Below the pieces are notes generated by a model. It saw nothing but the letters and a program-made list of their open reading frames with translations, made no database searches and was not told where the DNA came from. This document shows, in pieces, positions 46,119 through 54,883 of a stretch of 64,000 nt of DNA. The first letter of the stretch is position 1. Each line of letters starts with the position of its first letter. This DNA is from Kordia periserrulae (GTDB lineage Bacteria; Bacteroidota; Bacteroidia; Flavobacteriales; Flavobacteriaceae), in the NCBI RefSeq assembly GCF_003054265.1, contig NZ_QBKT01000007.1:186001-250000 (forward strand), written 5' to 3'. The position numbers and the translations under genes were made by a program.

Positions 46119-47080
46119 TGTTTTCTTTCTGTGTTGAAAATATGGTCTACCCATTCTTTTCCCCATTCATTTTTTTCATTATCGCTCCAAATTTCGGGAA
46201 AAAAGATCACTTTTTGAAAACTTGGAGGCAAGTATTCTCTCCAATTGGTACCACCCGTAGCTTCAATGGTTGTTTTTTCGCGTCGTAAATAGCGATATGC
46301 AGAGCCCATGTGCATCAGTGGCCAATTGACATTTGCATTCAAATCGAGCTTTTTTAAGGCATCTATTAGATTTTTGTTTTTCTTTACTTCTTCAGGCAAT
46401 GCTAAGTAGCGATGGTATATGGTACTGTGTTGTACTTCATTGGCAATACGCATAAAGCGTGGCGTGTAACGATATTCAAATTGTTTGAGCGTGAGTGTTT
46501 TTTCACCTGTTTTGCTATCGGTCGCACCTTTTTTCCAATAGATGTTTTCATAAAGATCGTCCAAACTGTCTTTTGACGAAAATTGATCTCGTACCGTATG
46601 ATGCACTAGGTTTTCCATAGGTGTAGCATAGAGTTCAATCATGCGATATTGTGCCGATTGAAATCCACTCGCAGGCAACAAAGACATTCGGTAGTTGAGA
46701 AATTGTTCTCTCTCCATTCCGTTAATCATGATTTCAAACGAGGAAATGAGCGCTTTAAAGTAGTTGTTGATTCGGTGAATGCGTTGTGTGAAAAATTCTG
46801 CTGTTTGCCCTTTGTCATCAATGATTTGTTTTTGCTCGTGAATGATGAGCTTAAAGTACAATTCCGTTATTTGATGATACATGATGAATATTTCTTCATC
46901 CGGAAAAAACGTACGCGGAATTTGCAAACTCAACAAGGTGTCTAAGTGAATGTATTCCCAATACGTAAGATAGCGTTGATGTAGTAATCCGTCGAGATAA
47001 GAGCCCAAATCTTGCCCAGAATTGGTATATTTTCGTTCTAGTTTTTCAATTCGTGCTGCAATTTCAGGAGAAATTTTCAT
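46115..47080 (-). CDS. Tryptophan 2,3-dioxygenase family protein, copy 1
   Basis: This 321-residue protein has the heme dioxygenase helical fold. The distal His segment is IMYHQITELYFK (near residue 67), the family signature is LLPASGFQSAQYR, and the proximal heme His is in PLMHMGSAYRYL, followed by EATGGTNW. So the heme site and substrate loop look complete. It is one of two homologs in the window; the second (52490) is with aromatic catabolism genes. This copy is in an operon with DUF3108, M23 and pgi genes and overlaps the M23 gene by four bases, so its job may be other than tryptophan breakdown. Confidence 0.85.
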   Translation of the reverse strand: MKISPEIAARIEKLERKYTNSGQDLGSYLDGLLHQRYLTYWEYIHLDTLLSLQIPRTFFPDEEIFIMYHQITELYFKLIIHEQKQIIDDKGQTAEFFTQRIHRINNYFKALISSFEIMINGMEREQFLNYRMSLLPASGFQSAQYRMIELYATPMENLVHHTVRDQFSSKDSLDDLYENIYWKKGATDSKTGEKTLTLKQFEYRYTPRFMRIANEVQHSTIYHRYLALPEEVKKNKNLIDALKKLDLNANVNWPLMHMGSAYRYLRREKTTIEATGGTNWREYLPPSFQKVIFFPEIWSDNEKNEWGKEWVDHIFNTERKQ

Positions 47081-47159
47081 CTGTTATTTTATTTTAAACC
47101 TGAAAGTTACTTAAACTTTTTCTTTTGGCTATAAATTCATCTTGTTTTGTCCGATTGAA

Positions 47160-47936
47160 TTAATCAACAAGTATTTTGAAAGGGTGTTTTAATCCTTTAA
47201 ACGCATCTAAATCTGCTTTTAATGAGCCAACTACTAGTTTTGCTTTGATGCGAATTGGAATTTTGTTTTCATCGTCCGAAACCCACAACGTTAAGCTTTC
47301 ACTTTCTTTAAATACGCGCCCTGCTTGTACATACGGACGGAATTTGAGGCATGGAACTTTTCCAAATTTGGTACGCATCGTTTCGCGTCCTAAGAATTTT
47401 AATTTGAATTTGAAGTTTTCTTTGTCAAAAAACATGTTCAGCACAACTTCATCACCTTCTTTGATAGATGAAACATCGTAGTTGTTTCGCAAGTAATAAA
47501 AAGCTGAAACCATGTCTTGCACATTTTTTTCAATGTTGATTTCTTCTTTTGTTTTGTGCTTTTTATTGTTGACAAGCGCTTTTTCTTTTTCGTGATTGAA
47601 ATCGATTTCAATGTCTTTCGTATGGCCACCTTCATCAATTTGACGAATAAATTTATAGGGTTTTCCACTGTTTTTATCAAAATAGCTTTCGTAATTGTCG
47701 TCAACCTTAAAAAAGATGCTGGCAAAACCTGTGGTTTTTCCTTTTCCGACTACATGATAAACGCTTTTTCCGTTTAGGTAATCGTCTTTTACTTCCAGCG
47801 TTGCGTAACTCGCATTGATGAATCCGTAGTGAATACGAAATTTGAACCACTCGCCCGTTTCAAAAGCGGCGTCTTTTTTTTGTGCTTGCGACAGGAAGCA
47901 TGTAAGTAGGCAGAATATAGTAAGTATGTGTTTCAT
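47160..47936 (-). CDS. DUF3108 secreted protein
   Basis: This 258-residue protein has a signal peptide (about 1-19) and matches the DUF3108 family, with ETGEWFKFRIHYGFINASYATLEV near the N-terminus and a beta-rich body. An ATG at 47945 would add three residues. The family is periplasmic and found near outer-membrane or envelope genes, and its role is unknown. It is the first gene of the operon with the tryptophan dioxygenase homolog, M23 peptidase and pgi, 79 bp before the first of these. Confidence 0.8.
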   Translation of the reverse strand: MKHILTIFCLLTCFLSQAQKKDAAFETGEWFKFRIHYGFINASYATLEVKDDYLNGKSVYHVVGKGKTTGFASIFFKVDDNYESYFDKNSGKPYKFIRQIDEGGHTKDIEIDFNHEKEKALVNNKKHKTKEEINIEKNVQDMVSAFYYLRNNYDVSSIKEGDEVVLNMFFDKENFKFKLKFLGRETMRTKFGKVPCLKFRPYVQAGRVFKESESLTLWVSDDENKIPIRIKAKLVVGSLKADLDAFKGLKHPFKILVD

Positions 47937-48216
47937 TTTTGACATAAAGGTTTGTAAAAATAATAAAATAGTTATTACCTTTTTGTTAATTTATGTTAGC
48001 ATTACAATTACTATTCCAAAAAATATAGTTTCACCCTAGTAACACTATTGTAAAAGCTTCTTTTGAGTGACTTTTACCATGAATACGCATAGATAGTTTC
48101 CAATTTTACATACATTGTAAGAGTTGAAATTAAGCTAAAATACAGCTTTTGTATTCAATTTTATATTGTATATTTCTGATGAGTTTATAAGCCTACTTCT
48201 TACAAACCGTATTATA

Positions 48217-49986
48217 ATGAAGCATCTTGTTTGCACGCTACTTTATTTCCTAACTAAAACGCGCTGTTTTAGTGTTTTGTGTGTGCTTTTTCTGTTATCG
48301 AATGTTTCCATAGCACAAGAAAATTATACCGTAAATGACACTATTGTTTCTGAAGAAATACGGTTGTTAATTACAACTTCTGATGCTTTGGAAACTATTG
48401 AAGAAATGATTCAGCATACGTTTGCTGTTGAAAAAGATACTCTTTCAGGTTTGGCGTATTGTCAATTGTATTTGGAAAGAGGTAGAAAAGAAGCCGATGA
48501 TAGTATTCAGTTTTTTGCCAATTTTCAAATGGCATATATTTCTTTTTATCAACCCAATTATAAAGAAGCGTTAAAACGCTCGTACATTTCTGCGCGTATT
48601 GCCGAACGAATGAAAGACACTATTAACAGTATTAGCAGCAATGTTTTGTTGGGAAGCAGTTGGTATGTTTTGGGCGTGTATGACGAGGCTTTGAAACCGT
48701 ATTTGATTGCCAAAGAATTTTCTACAGATACCCAAAATACATCGTATGAAATTATTTGTTTGACGAATATTGCAAACATTCGCGCCAAGCTGAATAGATA
48801 TGAAAATGCGCTCGACAGTTATAACTCCATCCTTGCAATTCTTGATACAAAAGAACAACCGCTTTCCGTTCAAGATACGGCTACGCTTTTGAGTTCGCTT
48901 TTGGGAAAAGTACTGTGTTTGTCCGAATTGAAACGTTTTGAAGAAGCCGAAGTAACCTACAAAAAAGGTGTTGCAATTGCTGAAAAAAATGATTTTGAGA
49001 TTTTTAAAAGTCGCTTCAATGTGAATTTGGGGAAAGTGTATTATGAAAAAGGTGAATATTTTAAATCGCTAGGTTATTTGCGAGAAGGAAAAAAAGTATT
49101 GAAAGAAGCTGGATTGCAAAACAACTTATACATTACTGATTTTTACATTGCGCAGAATTTAGCCAAATTAGAACAATACGATGAAGCAATTCGCTTATTA
49201 GATGCTATTTTTAAACGTGCTGGTGATGATACCTACACGGATAGAATTGAAGAAATGTATGCGTTGGCGATACAAATTTCAAAGAGTCAGCAACAGAAAG
49301 AAAAAGAGCTTTTCTATTTGCGCGAATCGCAAAATATCATCAAAAAATTGACTGAAAAGCAACTCGCCGCAAAAGATTTGTTGTATGAAGATGATATGAA
49401 AGCATACGAATTGGAGAATGAAAAGTTGACCCATGAAAACACCGAAAATTTAGCCGATAAAAAAGTCATTACAACTGTTTCGGTGATTTTGGTGTCGCTG
49501 TTGTTACTAGCTTTGTTATTTTTTTACAGAAAAGCCAAGCTGAAAGAGCAAAAGTTTTTAGCCATCATTGAAGATATTTCTACCAAAACTTCTGCACAAA
49601 AATCTCCAAAAGAAATCACAACTTCTACCATAGAAGATGAAAAATCACAAACTATTTTGGAGCAATTGAGCGCTTTGGAGGCTACACATTTCTATCTTTC
49701 GGAAGATGCCAGTTTGCACAATACCGCCAAACTACTCAATACCAATACAAGCTATTTATCGAAAGCATTAAACACTATCAAAAAACAAAGTTTTAGCCAA
49801 TATGTAAACAAACTCCGAATTGATTATGTGTTGGTAAAATTGAAAGAAGATGCGGTGTTTCGCTCATATACAATTCATGCTATTTCCAAAGAAATCGGCT
49901 ATAAAAGTGCCACAACATTCATCAAAGAGTTTAAAAACAAAACAGGCTTAAATCCATCGTACTATATTAAAAAAATTGACAGTTAG
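48217..49986 (+). CDS. Membrane-anchored TPR-AraC transcriptional regulator (paralog)
   Basis: This 589-residue protein has the same layout as the regulator at 25053: N-terminal signal segment (to about 34), TPR-like periplasmic region (about 45-400), one membrane helix (about 422-442, TVSVILVSLLLLALLFFY) and a C-terminal AraC helix-turn-helix pair ending with KSATTFIKEFKNKTGLNPSYY. The ATG at 48217 is chosen because the frame above it opens only with TTG. It is followed by a palindrome at 49990 and a secreted protein gene, like the regulator-operator-target order at 25053-27168. Confidence 0.85.
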   Translation: MKHLVCTLLYFLTKTRCFSVLCVLFLLSNVSIAQENYTVNDTIVSEEIRLLITTSDALETIEEMIQHTFAVEKDTLSGLAYCQLYLERGRKEADDSIQFFANFQMAYISFYQPNYKEALKRSYISARIAERMKDTINSISSNVLLGSSWYVLGVYDEALKPYLIAKEFSTDTQNTSYEIICLTNIANIRAKLNRYENALDSYNSILAILDTKEQPLSVQDTATLLSSLLGKVLCLSELKRFEEAEVTYKKGVAIAEKNDFEIFKSRFNVNLGKVYYEKGEYFKSLGYLREGKKVLKEAGLQNNLYITDFYIAQNLAKLEQYDEAIRLLDAIFKRAGDDTYTDRIEEMYALAIQISKSQQQKEKELFYLRESQNIIKKLTEKQLAAKDLLYEDDMKAYELENEKLTHENTENLADKKVITTVSVILVSLLLLALLFFYRKAKLKEQKFLAIIEDISTKTSAQKSPKEITTSTIEDEKSQTILEQLSALEATHFYLSEDASLHNTAKLLNTNTSYLSKALNTIKKQSFSQYVNKLRIDYVLVKLKEDAVFRSYTIHAISKEIGYKSATTFIKEFKNKTGLNPSYYIKKIDS

Positions 49987-49989
49987 GCA

Positions 49990-50020
49990 GTTCATTTTGT
50001 TTAAATTTATAAAAATGAAC
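49990..50020. promoter_or_regulatory. Palindrome between the second TPR-AraC gene and the T9SS gene
   Basis: GTTCATTTT (49990-49998) and AAAATGAAC (50012-50020) are exact complements around an AT-rich centre. There is no T-run on the right strand to make a good terminator. By comparison with the palindrome at 26901 it may be the operator of the neighbouring regulator; this is an inference. Confidence 0.45.
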
Positions 50021-50091
50021 ACGCTTCTGTTGTAGCAAACATTGAAATATTCATACTTTGAAAGCACGTTTAACTTAAAACTTTTATTGTT

Positions 50092-50928
50092 ATGAATTTA
50101 AAACATTTTACCCGTACCACACTCTTACTATTTTTTTGTTTGAGTACTACCGCACAAGTTACCAACGCTATTGCAGAAAATGTGGCTGACCTTACATTTT
50201 CGATTTTAGATGATGTACAAAACATTCGATACGAATTGACTCCAAACAGTCAGTCGTACACTATGAATCATGGATTGCCAATTGCATTTCGAATTGATAT
50301 CAATTATGAAGCAGAAATCGATTTTGCGGGCTATTTTGGCATTCAGTATATTATTTACAAAATAGCACCTAACGGATTCGACACAATTATTATAAGAGGT
50401 GTAACGGTTCCTGTATTGATTCCGCCTGCGCGAAAAAACAAATCAAGAGACACATTTAAAGCTATTGAGGAGTATCCTTTTAAAATTTTTGAAGAAACCA
50501 TTCTTGGTGAAGCTAACTACGAGATAAAAATGAACTTGGTAAAATACGACTCACAAGAAGATTACAATAGAAACAATTATAATTTTCAAACATTTCCGTC
50601 GTTTGGCTTTATCATCAACACGATTTCTGATGAGCCTGTAGCACGAAATGGAAATACTTTTAGTGTGTATCCAAATCCGAGCGCTCATCAACTTATTTTT
50701 GAATTTCCAACAATCATAGAAACCTCAAAAAAAGCCAAACTGTTACCAATTGAAGTGGCGCTGTTTGATGACAACGGTAACGAATTGAGTCAACACGAAT
50801 TAAAAGCCACGCTTCATAATAACAAAGCGCAATACGTGTTAGACATTAAACAGTTACAAAAAGGAAGATATTTTTACCAACTCAAACGTGGCGGAAAAAC
50901 TTACACCAAACCATTTTTGAAAAATTAA
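50092..50928 (+). CDS. Secreted protein with type IX secretion sorting tail
   Basis: This 278-residue protein has a signal peptide (about 1-21) and ends in a type A T9SS sorting domain (about 190-278): FSVYPNPSAHQLIFEF, then a beta pattern and KGRYFYQLKRGGKTYTKPFLKN. It would cross the outer membrane and be attached or released there. The middle has no family I can name. It lies 105 bp after the TPR-AraC paralog on the same strand and is its likely target. Confidence 0.82.
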   Translation: MNLKHFTRTTLLLFFCLSTTAQVTNAIAENVADLTFSILDDVQNIRYELTPNSQSYTMNHGLPIAFRIDINYEAEIDFAGYFGIQYIIYKIAPNGFDTIIIRGVTVPVLIPPARKNKSRDTFKAIEEYPFKIFEETILGEANYEIKMNLVKYDSQEDYNRNNYNFQTFPSFGFIINTISDEPVARNGNTFSVYPNPSAHQLIFEFPTIIETSKKAKLLPIEVALFDDNGNELSQHELKATLHNNKAQYVLDIKQLQKGRYFYQLKRGGKTYTKPFLKN

Positions 50929-50950
50929 GTAGTTTTTTGATTGAATACTT

Positions 50951-50992
50951 AGCGTCTGTTTTAAAATAGCTTTTTAGGACAGACGCTTTTTT
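50951..50992 (+). terminator. Terminator after the T9SS-tail gene
   Basis: AGCGTCTGT (50951) pairs with ACAGACGCT (50979-50987), followed by a T-run, 22 bp after the stop. Confidence 0.8.
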
Positions 50993-51097
50993 ATACGCTT
51001 TTTTTGCGATTTCTTCAATTTTATAAATCTGAAAATACTTCGTTTGTTTCCAGCAAAACCGCTACTTACCTTTGATTTGTTCTTGATCGAGACAGGT

Positions 51098-51128
51098 GGC
51101 ATCCGAAAAACCATAATAGAGTAGGAAC
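51098..51128 (+). repeat. Direct repeat upstream of the DUF4214 gene
   Basis: GGCATCCGAAAA followed by ATAGAGTAGGAA in nearly the same spacing recurs at 51790-51817, after the gene. This copy lies 24 bp before the ATG and may be promoter or leader sequence. Confidence 0.6.
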
Positions 51129-51151
51129 TAATTACAAATTCATCAATTATC

Positions 51152-51757
51152 ATGAAAAAATTCATATTTACATCGCGTCATTTAGTGATTGTGCTTTCCT
51201 TAGTAATAGCATCATTGTGTATCATCGGTTGTCAGTCAGAAGATATTGCTACAGAAGACAGTCCGGCACTTGAAACTGTAACGAGTAAACAAATTCCGCT
51301 AGAACCAGATTTTATTCCACCAAACATTCCAAATCCGTCCATCGATGTACATTGTGTCGTTCGCTTGGCATACTTATCGTACTTAGAGCGTTGTCCTGAA
51401 AATGCGAGCGTAGTCAGCTACTGGACAAACATTTTTTATTCGCAAGGTTTTGAAGGTGTTGCCGTCGGATTTATTTCTTCGCCAGAAGCGAGTCAGCGAT
51501 GGAATTCACGCTACCATAGTTTTTTAAATAGAAACAATTTAACGAGCTATCAAATTGATAAAAAAGTATATATCGCGTATCAAGGTTTGTTATTGCGTGA
51601 ACCTGATGTAAATGGTGGAACATATTGGACAAATCAATTGCGCTCCAGAGGATTAAATTACGTAGCAAGAGCCATTGGAAGTTCGCCAGAGTTTGAAAGA
51701 CGTTTGGCTAATATTTCTACAGAATGTAACAATGCTGCCAATCAATGTACTTTTTAA
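51152..51757 (+). CDS. DUF4214-containing lipoprotein
   Basis: This 201-residue protein has a lipoprotein signal (Cys about residue 25 in IIGC). The rest carries two DUF4214-like units: YLSYLERCPENASVVSYW (about 72-89) and YQGLLLREPDVNGGTYW (about 143-159), each followed by GF or NYVARAIGSSPEF-type helix. DUF4214 occurs in surface proteins and S-layer-associated proteins, and its ligand is unknown. The gene is flanked by a direct repeat of about 28 bp. No operon partner is visible. Confidence 0.75.
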   Translation: MKKFIFTSRHLVIVLSLVIASLCIIGCQSEDIATEDSPALETVTSKQIPLEPDFIPPNIPNPSIDVHCVVRLAYLSYLERCPENASVVSYWTNIFYSQGFEGVAVGFISSPEASQRWNSRYHSFLNRNNLTSYQIDKKVYIAYQGLLLREPDVNGGTYWTNQLRSRGLNYVARAIGSSPEFERRLANISTECNNAANQCTF

Positions 51758-51789
51758 AAGCGCGTCATCATCATCAAAAAACAAAAAGC

Positions 51790-51872
51790 GGCATCCGAAA
51801 AGCGTATAGAGTAGGAAAAACAAAGATTGAATGATTGTTAAAGACTGTCCGTGTGTGGCAGTCTTTTTTTTG
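51790..51872 (+). repeat. Second direct repeat copy followed by a short terminator unit
   Basis: GGCATCCGAAAA and TATAGAGTAGGAA begin at 51790. About 35 bp further, AGACTGTC and GGCAGTCT (a wobble pair included) form a hairpin with a T-run ending near 51872. The unit could be a short independent transcript or the terminator of the DUF4214 gene. Confidence 0.5.
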
Positions 51873-51920
51873 ATGTGTAGCGCATCATTCATGTTGAAGC
51901 GTAACACTTTGATACTAAGC

Positions 51921-52033
51921 AAAAAAAGAAGCCCAATCGTACGATTGAGCTTTCTCTTTTTTTTAACCAACCAAAACTTTAAATTATGAAAATCTCTCTT
52001 CTTAAAGTTGCAAAAGGAAACCACTCGCTTTTG
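51921..52033 (-). ncRNA. Small RNA gene, copy A (about 113 nt)
   Basis: The minus-strand promoter is canonical: TTG (plus CAA at 52066-52068), a 19-bp spacer, and TATATTTG (plus 52039-52046). The transcript would contain a GCAAAAG/CTTTTGC hairpin with an 11-nt loop, then an AACTTTAA/TTAAAGTT hairpin, then a terminator stem around GCTCAATC/GATTGGGC (51931-51950) with a T-run. The body is nearly identical to copy B; the terminators differ in sequence but not in shape. Conservation of promoter and stems and lack of a credible frame favour a non-coding RNA. The Flavo-1 RNA family is a possible match that I cannot test. Confidence 0.72.
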
Positions 52034-52038
52034 CACTG

Positions 52039-52068
52039 CAAATATAAAACGGGAATTTTATTATGCAA
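52039..52068 (-). promoter_or_regulatory. Promoter of small RNA copy A
   Basis: TTG, 19 bp, TATATTTG on the minus strand, the Bacteroidota housekeeping consensus with optimal spacing. It is the same in copy B. Confidence 0.75.
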
Positions 52069-52205
52069 GCATAGTATTTTACTTTAACAGTATTTTTATG
52101 TAGTGTGAGAGTGTTTATTCTTTTTACTTGCTGAGTTTTCAATAAAAAATGATTTTCTTTGAAAATTCAGCAAAATTTTATCGTTTCTCCCTGAAAATGA
52201 GGCAA

Positions 52206-52315
52206 TAAAAAAGCCCGATTTTTCAATCGAGCTTTTTTTATTTATTAACCAACCAAAACTTTAAATTATGAAAATCTCTCTTCTTAAAGTTGCAAAAGGA
52301 AACCACTCGCTTTTG
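52206..52315 (-). ncRNA. Small RNA gene, copy B (about 110 nt)
   Basis: This copy matches copy A from the promoter through both hairpins. The terminator stem is GCTCGATTG/CAATCGGGC-like (52213-52232) with loop AAAA and a T-run to about 52206. Both copies lie head to tail on the minus strand about 280 bp apart. The sequence between them (52070-52205) holds no gene. A plus-strand frame of about 31 codons through the same bases exists but would start inside the second stem. Confidence 0.72.
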
Positions 52316-52320
52316 CACTG

Positions 52321-52350
52321 CAAATATAAAACGGACTTTTTATTATGCAA
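52321..52350 (-). promoter_or_regulatory. Promoter of small RNA copy B
   Basis: TTG (plus CAA 52348-52350), 19-bp spacer, TATATTTG (plus CAAATATA 52321-52328) on the minus strand. Confidence 0.75.
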
Positions 52351-52489
52351 GCACAGTATTTAACTTTAACAGAATTTTTGCAATCCCAAGTGTGTTTTAT
52401 CGAGAGTTATTGAAGAATTTTCAGTGATTTTTAAGTTTTATTGATAATTATATAGCATTTTTAACTTTTCTTTGTTTCGGATTTTAGGT

Positions 52490-53434
52490 TTATTTTAAGA
52501 TTTTATAGCCTTCTAAGTTGGTAATTCCCCAGTTTTTGAGTTCTTCTTCACTCCAAAGTGCTGGAAAAAAGATTCTTTTTTGATATTTTGGATGCATATA
52601 CTTCTGCCAATCACTTCCGCCTGTCGCTTTTGGATTCCCTTTTTCAGAATTGATATATTTTGCCGCGGCGTGATAATGATGCATTACCCAGCTGATATTT
52701 ACTGTATGGTCGTAATGACGCATCGCGTTGATTAATGCTGTGTTTTGCTGATAGGCTTCTGGCAACTGCTTGAATTTTGTCCACAAGTTGATGGTGTTGT
52801 ATTCTTTCATCCATGCAATGAGCTCTTTTTTGTATTTCTCATCAAAGTTGACCATTAATTTGCTGCGCTTTCCTGTTTTGTGATCGTTTCCTGCTACTTG
52901 CCAATACATATTGTTATACGCATGTTCGTACGGTGTTTCGCGGTCGATGGTTTCACGGAATCGATAATCAATTAAATTAATCAATTCGGTAGAAGCAATT
53001 TCGATTTTTCGATACTGTCCTGATTGAAAACCACTGGCAGGCGTTAAGGTGTCGCGAAATTTCATGTATTGCTCCACTTCCATACCTTCGCCCATAATGT
53101 CAAATGAATTTGATAACAAGTCAAAATAACGACTGATGCGCATCAAATGCATGACAAATTTTTCTGGAAGAATGTTTTCGGTATGAGCGATTTGTTGCAT
53201 TTCCCACAAAATCATCTTAAATACCAATTCGTTTACCTGATGATACATGATAAACACCATTTCGTCAGGCAATTGCGTACGCTGTGTTTGCAATCCTAAG
53301 AGCGCATCTACTTGAATGAAATCCCAGTATTTCATGGGTTCTGCATGTAATAATCCTGAAAGGTGTACGTCAGGATCTTGCCCCATATCCAAGTATTTTT
53401 TGTCTATGGCAGCGAGGAGTTCTTCTCTGGTCAT
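52490..53434 (-). CDS. Tryptophan 2,3-dioxygenase, copy 2
   Basis: This 314-residue heme enzyme would open the indole ring of tryptophan to N-formylkynurenine. Motifs: IMYHQVNELVFK with the distal His (about residue 69), LTPASGFQSGQYR, and the proximal His in VMHHYHAAAKY followed by KATGGSDWQKYM. Length fits bacterial members of this subgroup. It follows hppD on the same strand after 167 bp that hold a palindromic repeat, and hmgA is further upstream, so it belongs to an aromatic amino acid catabolic cluster. This is the better candidate of the two homologs for true tryptophan breakdown. Confidence 0.88.
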   Translation of the reverse strand: MTREELLAAIDKKYLDMGQDPDVHLSGLLHAEPMKYWDFIQVDALLGLQTQRTQLPDEMVFIMYHQVNELVFKMILWEMQQIAHTENILPEKFVMHLMRISRYFDLLSNSFDIMGEGMEVEQYMKFRDTLTPASGFQSGQYRKIEIASTELINLIDYRFRETIDRETPYEHAYNNMYWQVAGNDHKTGKRSKLMVNFDEKYKKELIAWMKEYNTINLWTKFKQLPEAYQQNTALINAMRHYDHTVNISWVMHHYHAAAKYINSEKGNPKATGGSDWQKYMHPKYQKRIFFPALWSEEELKNWGITNLEGYKILK

Positions 53435-53473
53435 GTTGTTAGTTTTAGGAGAGAAAGGTGTATTTTATTGAAT

Positions 53474-53545
53474 TGTCATATTGAGCACAGTCGAAATAGC
53501 TTTGAATATAGAATTTCCAAGTTCTCGACTGCGCTCGAAATGACA
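53474..53545. repeat. Palindromic repeat with TGTCAT ends
   Basis: TGTCATATTGAGCACAGTCGA (from 53474) faces CTCGACTGCGCTCGAAATGACA (to 53545), an imperfect inverted repeat of the TCGAGCGCAGTCGA family found also inside the elements at 4129, 12048 and 29665. It lies between the tdo and hppD genes. Confidence 0.75.
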
Positions 53546-53601
53546 TTATTTAGTATGATTGACTGATTGCTTCTCTTGGTTCACAATGACAAATCATATT
53601 G

Positions 53602-54765
53602 TTACAAAGTTCCGCGTGCTTCTTGTTCTCTTTCAATCGCTTCAAATAGCGCTTTAAAGTTTCCTACGCCAAATGATTGTGCGCCTTTTCGCTGAATGAT
53701 TTCAAAGAACATCGTTGGTCTGTCTACAATGGTTTTGGTAAACAATTGCAACAAATAGCCTTCTTCATCGCGGTCAATGAGAATTCCGTGTTTTTTGAGT
53801 TCTTCTACATCTTCGTCAATATCACCCACACGTTCTAATAAATCATCGTAATAGGTTTCTGGAACGTATAAAAATTCCACACCACGTTCGCGCATTTGCG
53901 ATACGGTTTCAATAATATTGTCTGTTGCTACCGCAATGTGCTGTACGCCTGGACCGTTGTAAAAGTCTAGATATTCTTCAATTTGCGATTTCTTTTTTCC
54001 TTCCGCTGGCTCGTTGATTGGAAATTTGATGCGACCGTTTCCGTTGCTCATCACTTTACTCATCAACGCGGTGTAATCGGTAGAAATATCATCATCCGTA
54101 AAGGAAATGATTTGTGCAAAGCCCATCACCTTGTCATAAAACTCACACCAGTCTTTCATTTCGCCCCAATCGACATTCCCAACCATGTGATCGATAAATT
54201 TTAACCCAACTGGCGAAGGATTGTAATGTGATTCCCATTTTTTAAAACCTGGCAAAAAGAGTCCATTGTAGTTTTTTCGCTCTACAAAAATATGAACCGT
54301 TTCTCCATACGTATAAATTCCCGAACGAATCACATAACCATGTTCATCTTCTTCTTTGGTAGGTTCCATGTATGGTTTTGCACCTCTTTTGGTGGTTTCT
54401 TCAAAGGCTTTTGTGGCATCTTCTACCCAAAGTGCTACGACTTTTACGCCATCACCATGTAAGTTGATATGTTCGTTGATTTCACCGCCTTTGTTCAATG
54501 GTGTTGTCAGCACTAAGCGAATTTTATCTTGCTTAAGTACATACGAAACTCTGTCTTTCAATCCTGTTTCCAACCCTGCATACGCTTCTGATTGAAATCC
54601 GAAAGCAGTTTTGTAAAAGTGTGCCGATTGTTTGGCGTTTCCAACATATAATTCTACATAGTCAGTTCCTAAAAGCGGAAGAAAATCTTCTGCTTCTTGA
54701 AATAGTTTTTTGAGTCCGTATTCTGTATTTTGTAAATCTCGTAAGTTTTTAATTTCTGCTGCCAT
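53602..54765 (-). CDS. hppD: 4-hydroxyphenylpyruvate dioxygenase
   Basis: This 387-residue non-heme iron enzyme turns 4-hydroxyphenylpyruvate into homogentisate in tyrosine breakdown. It has two VOC-fold halves. The iron ligands are the His in FIDHMVGNV, the His in GPGVQHIAVATDN and the Glu in MFFEIIQRKG; the C-terminal GVGNFKALFEAIEREQ is typical. Length is normal. It lies 118 bp after hmgA, which acts on its product, and before the second tryptophan dioxygenase gene, all on one strand. Confidence 0.97.
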   Translation of the reverse strand: MAAEIKNLRDLQNTEYGLKKLFQEAEDFLPLLGTDYVELYVGNAKQSAHFYKTAFGFQSEAYAGLETGLKDRVSYVLKQDKIRLVLTTPLNKGGEINEHINLHGDGVKVVALWVEDATKAFEETTKRGAKPYMEPTKEEDEHGYVIRSGIYTYGETVHIFVERKNYNGLFLPGFKKWESHYNPSPVGLKFIDHMVGNVDWGEMKDWCEFYDKVMGFAQIISFTDDDISTDYTALMSKVMSNGNGRIKFPINEPAEGKKKSQIEEYLDFYNGPGVQHIAVATDNIIETVSQMRERGVEFLYVPETYYDDLLERVGDIDEDVEELKKHGILIDRDEEGYLLQLFTKTIVDRPTMFFEIIQRKGAQSFGVGNFKALFEAIEREQEARGTL

Positions 54766-54883
54766 TTTGTTGTTTTTTAATGCATTGCTAATTCGTTTTT
54801 AGTGTGTTTTAAAATAGTTTTCCTATTTACCACATGGCACGAATATGCGTTGCAATGTTTGTTGTATGTTGTTTCATGACTAC

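Noticed and set aside
51980-52085. A plus-strand frame of about 33 codons (MKISLLKVAKGN...) repeated at 52268
   Set aside because: It overlaps the minus-strand small RNA genes. The conserved features are a minus-strand promoter, stems and terminator, and the frame ends differ between copies. I take the repeat as RNA genes.
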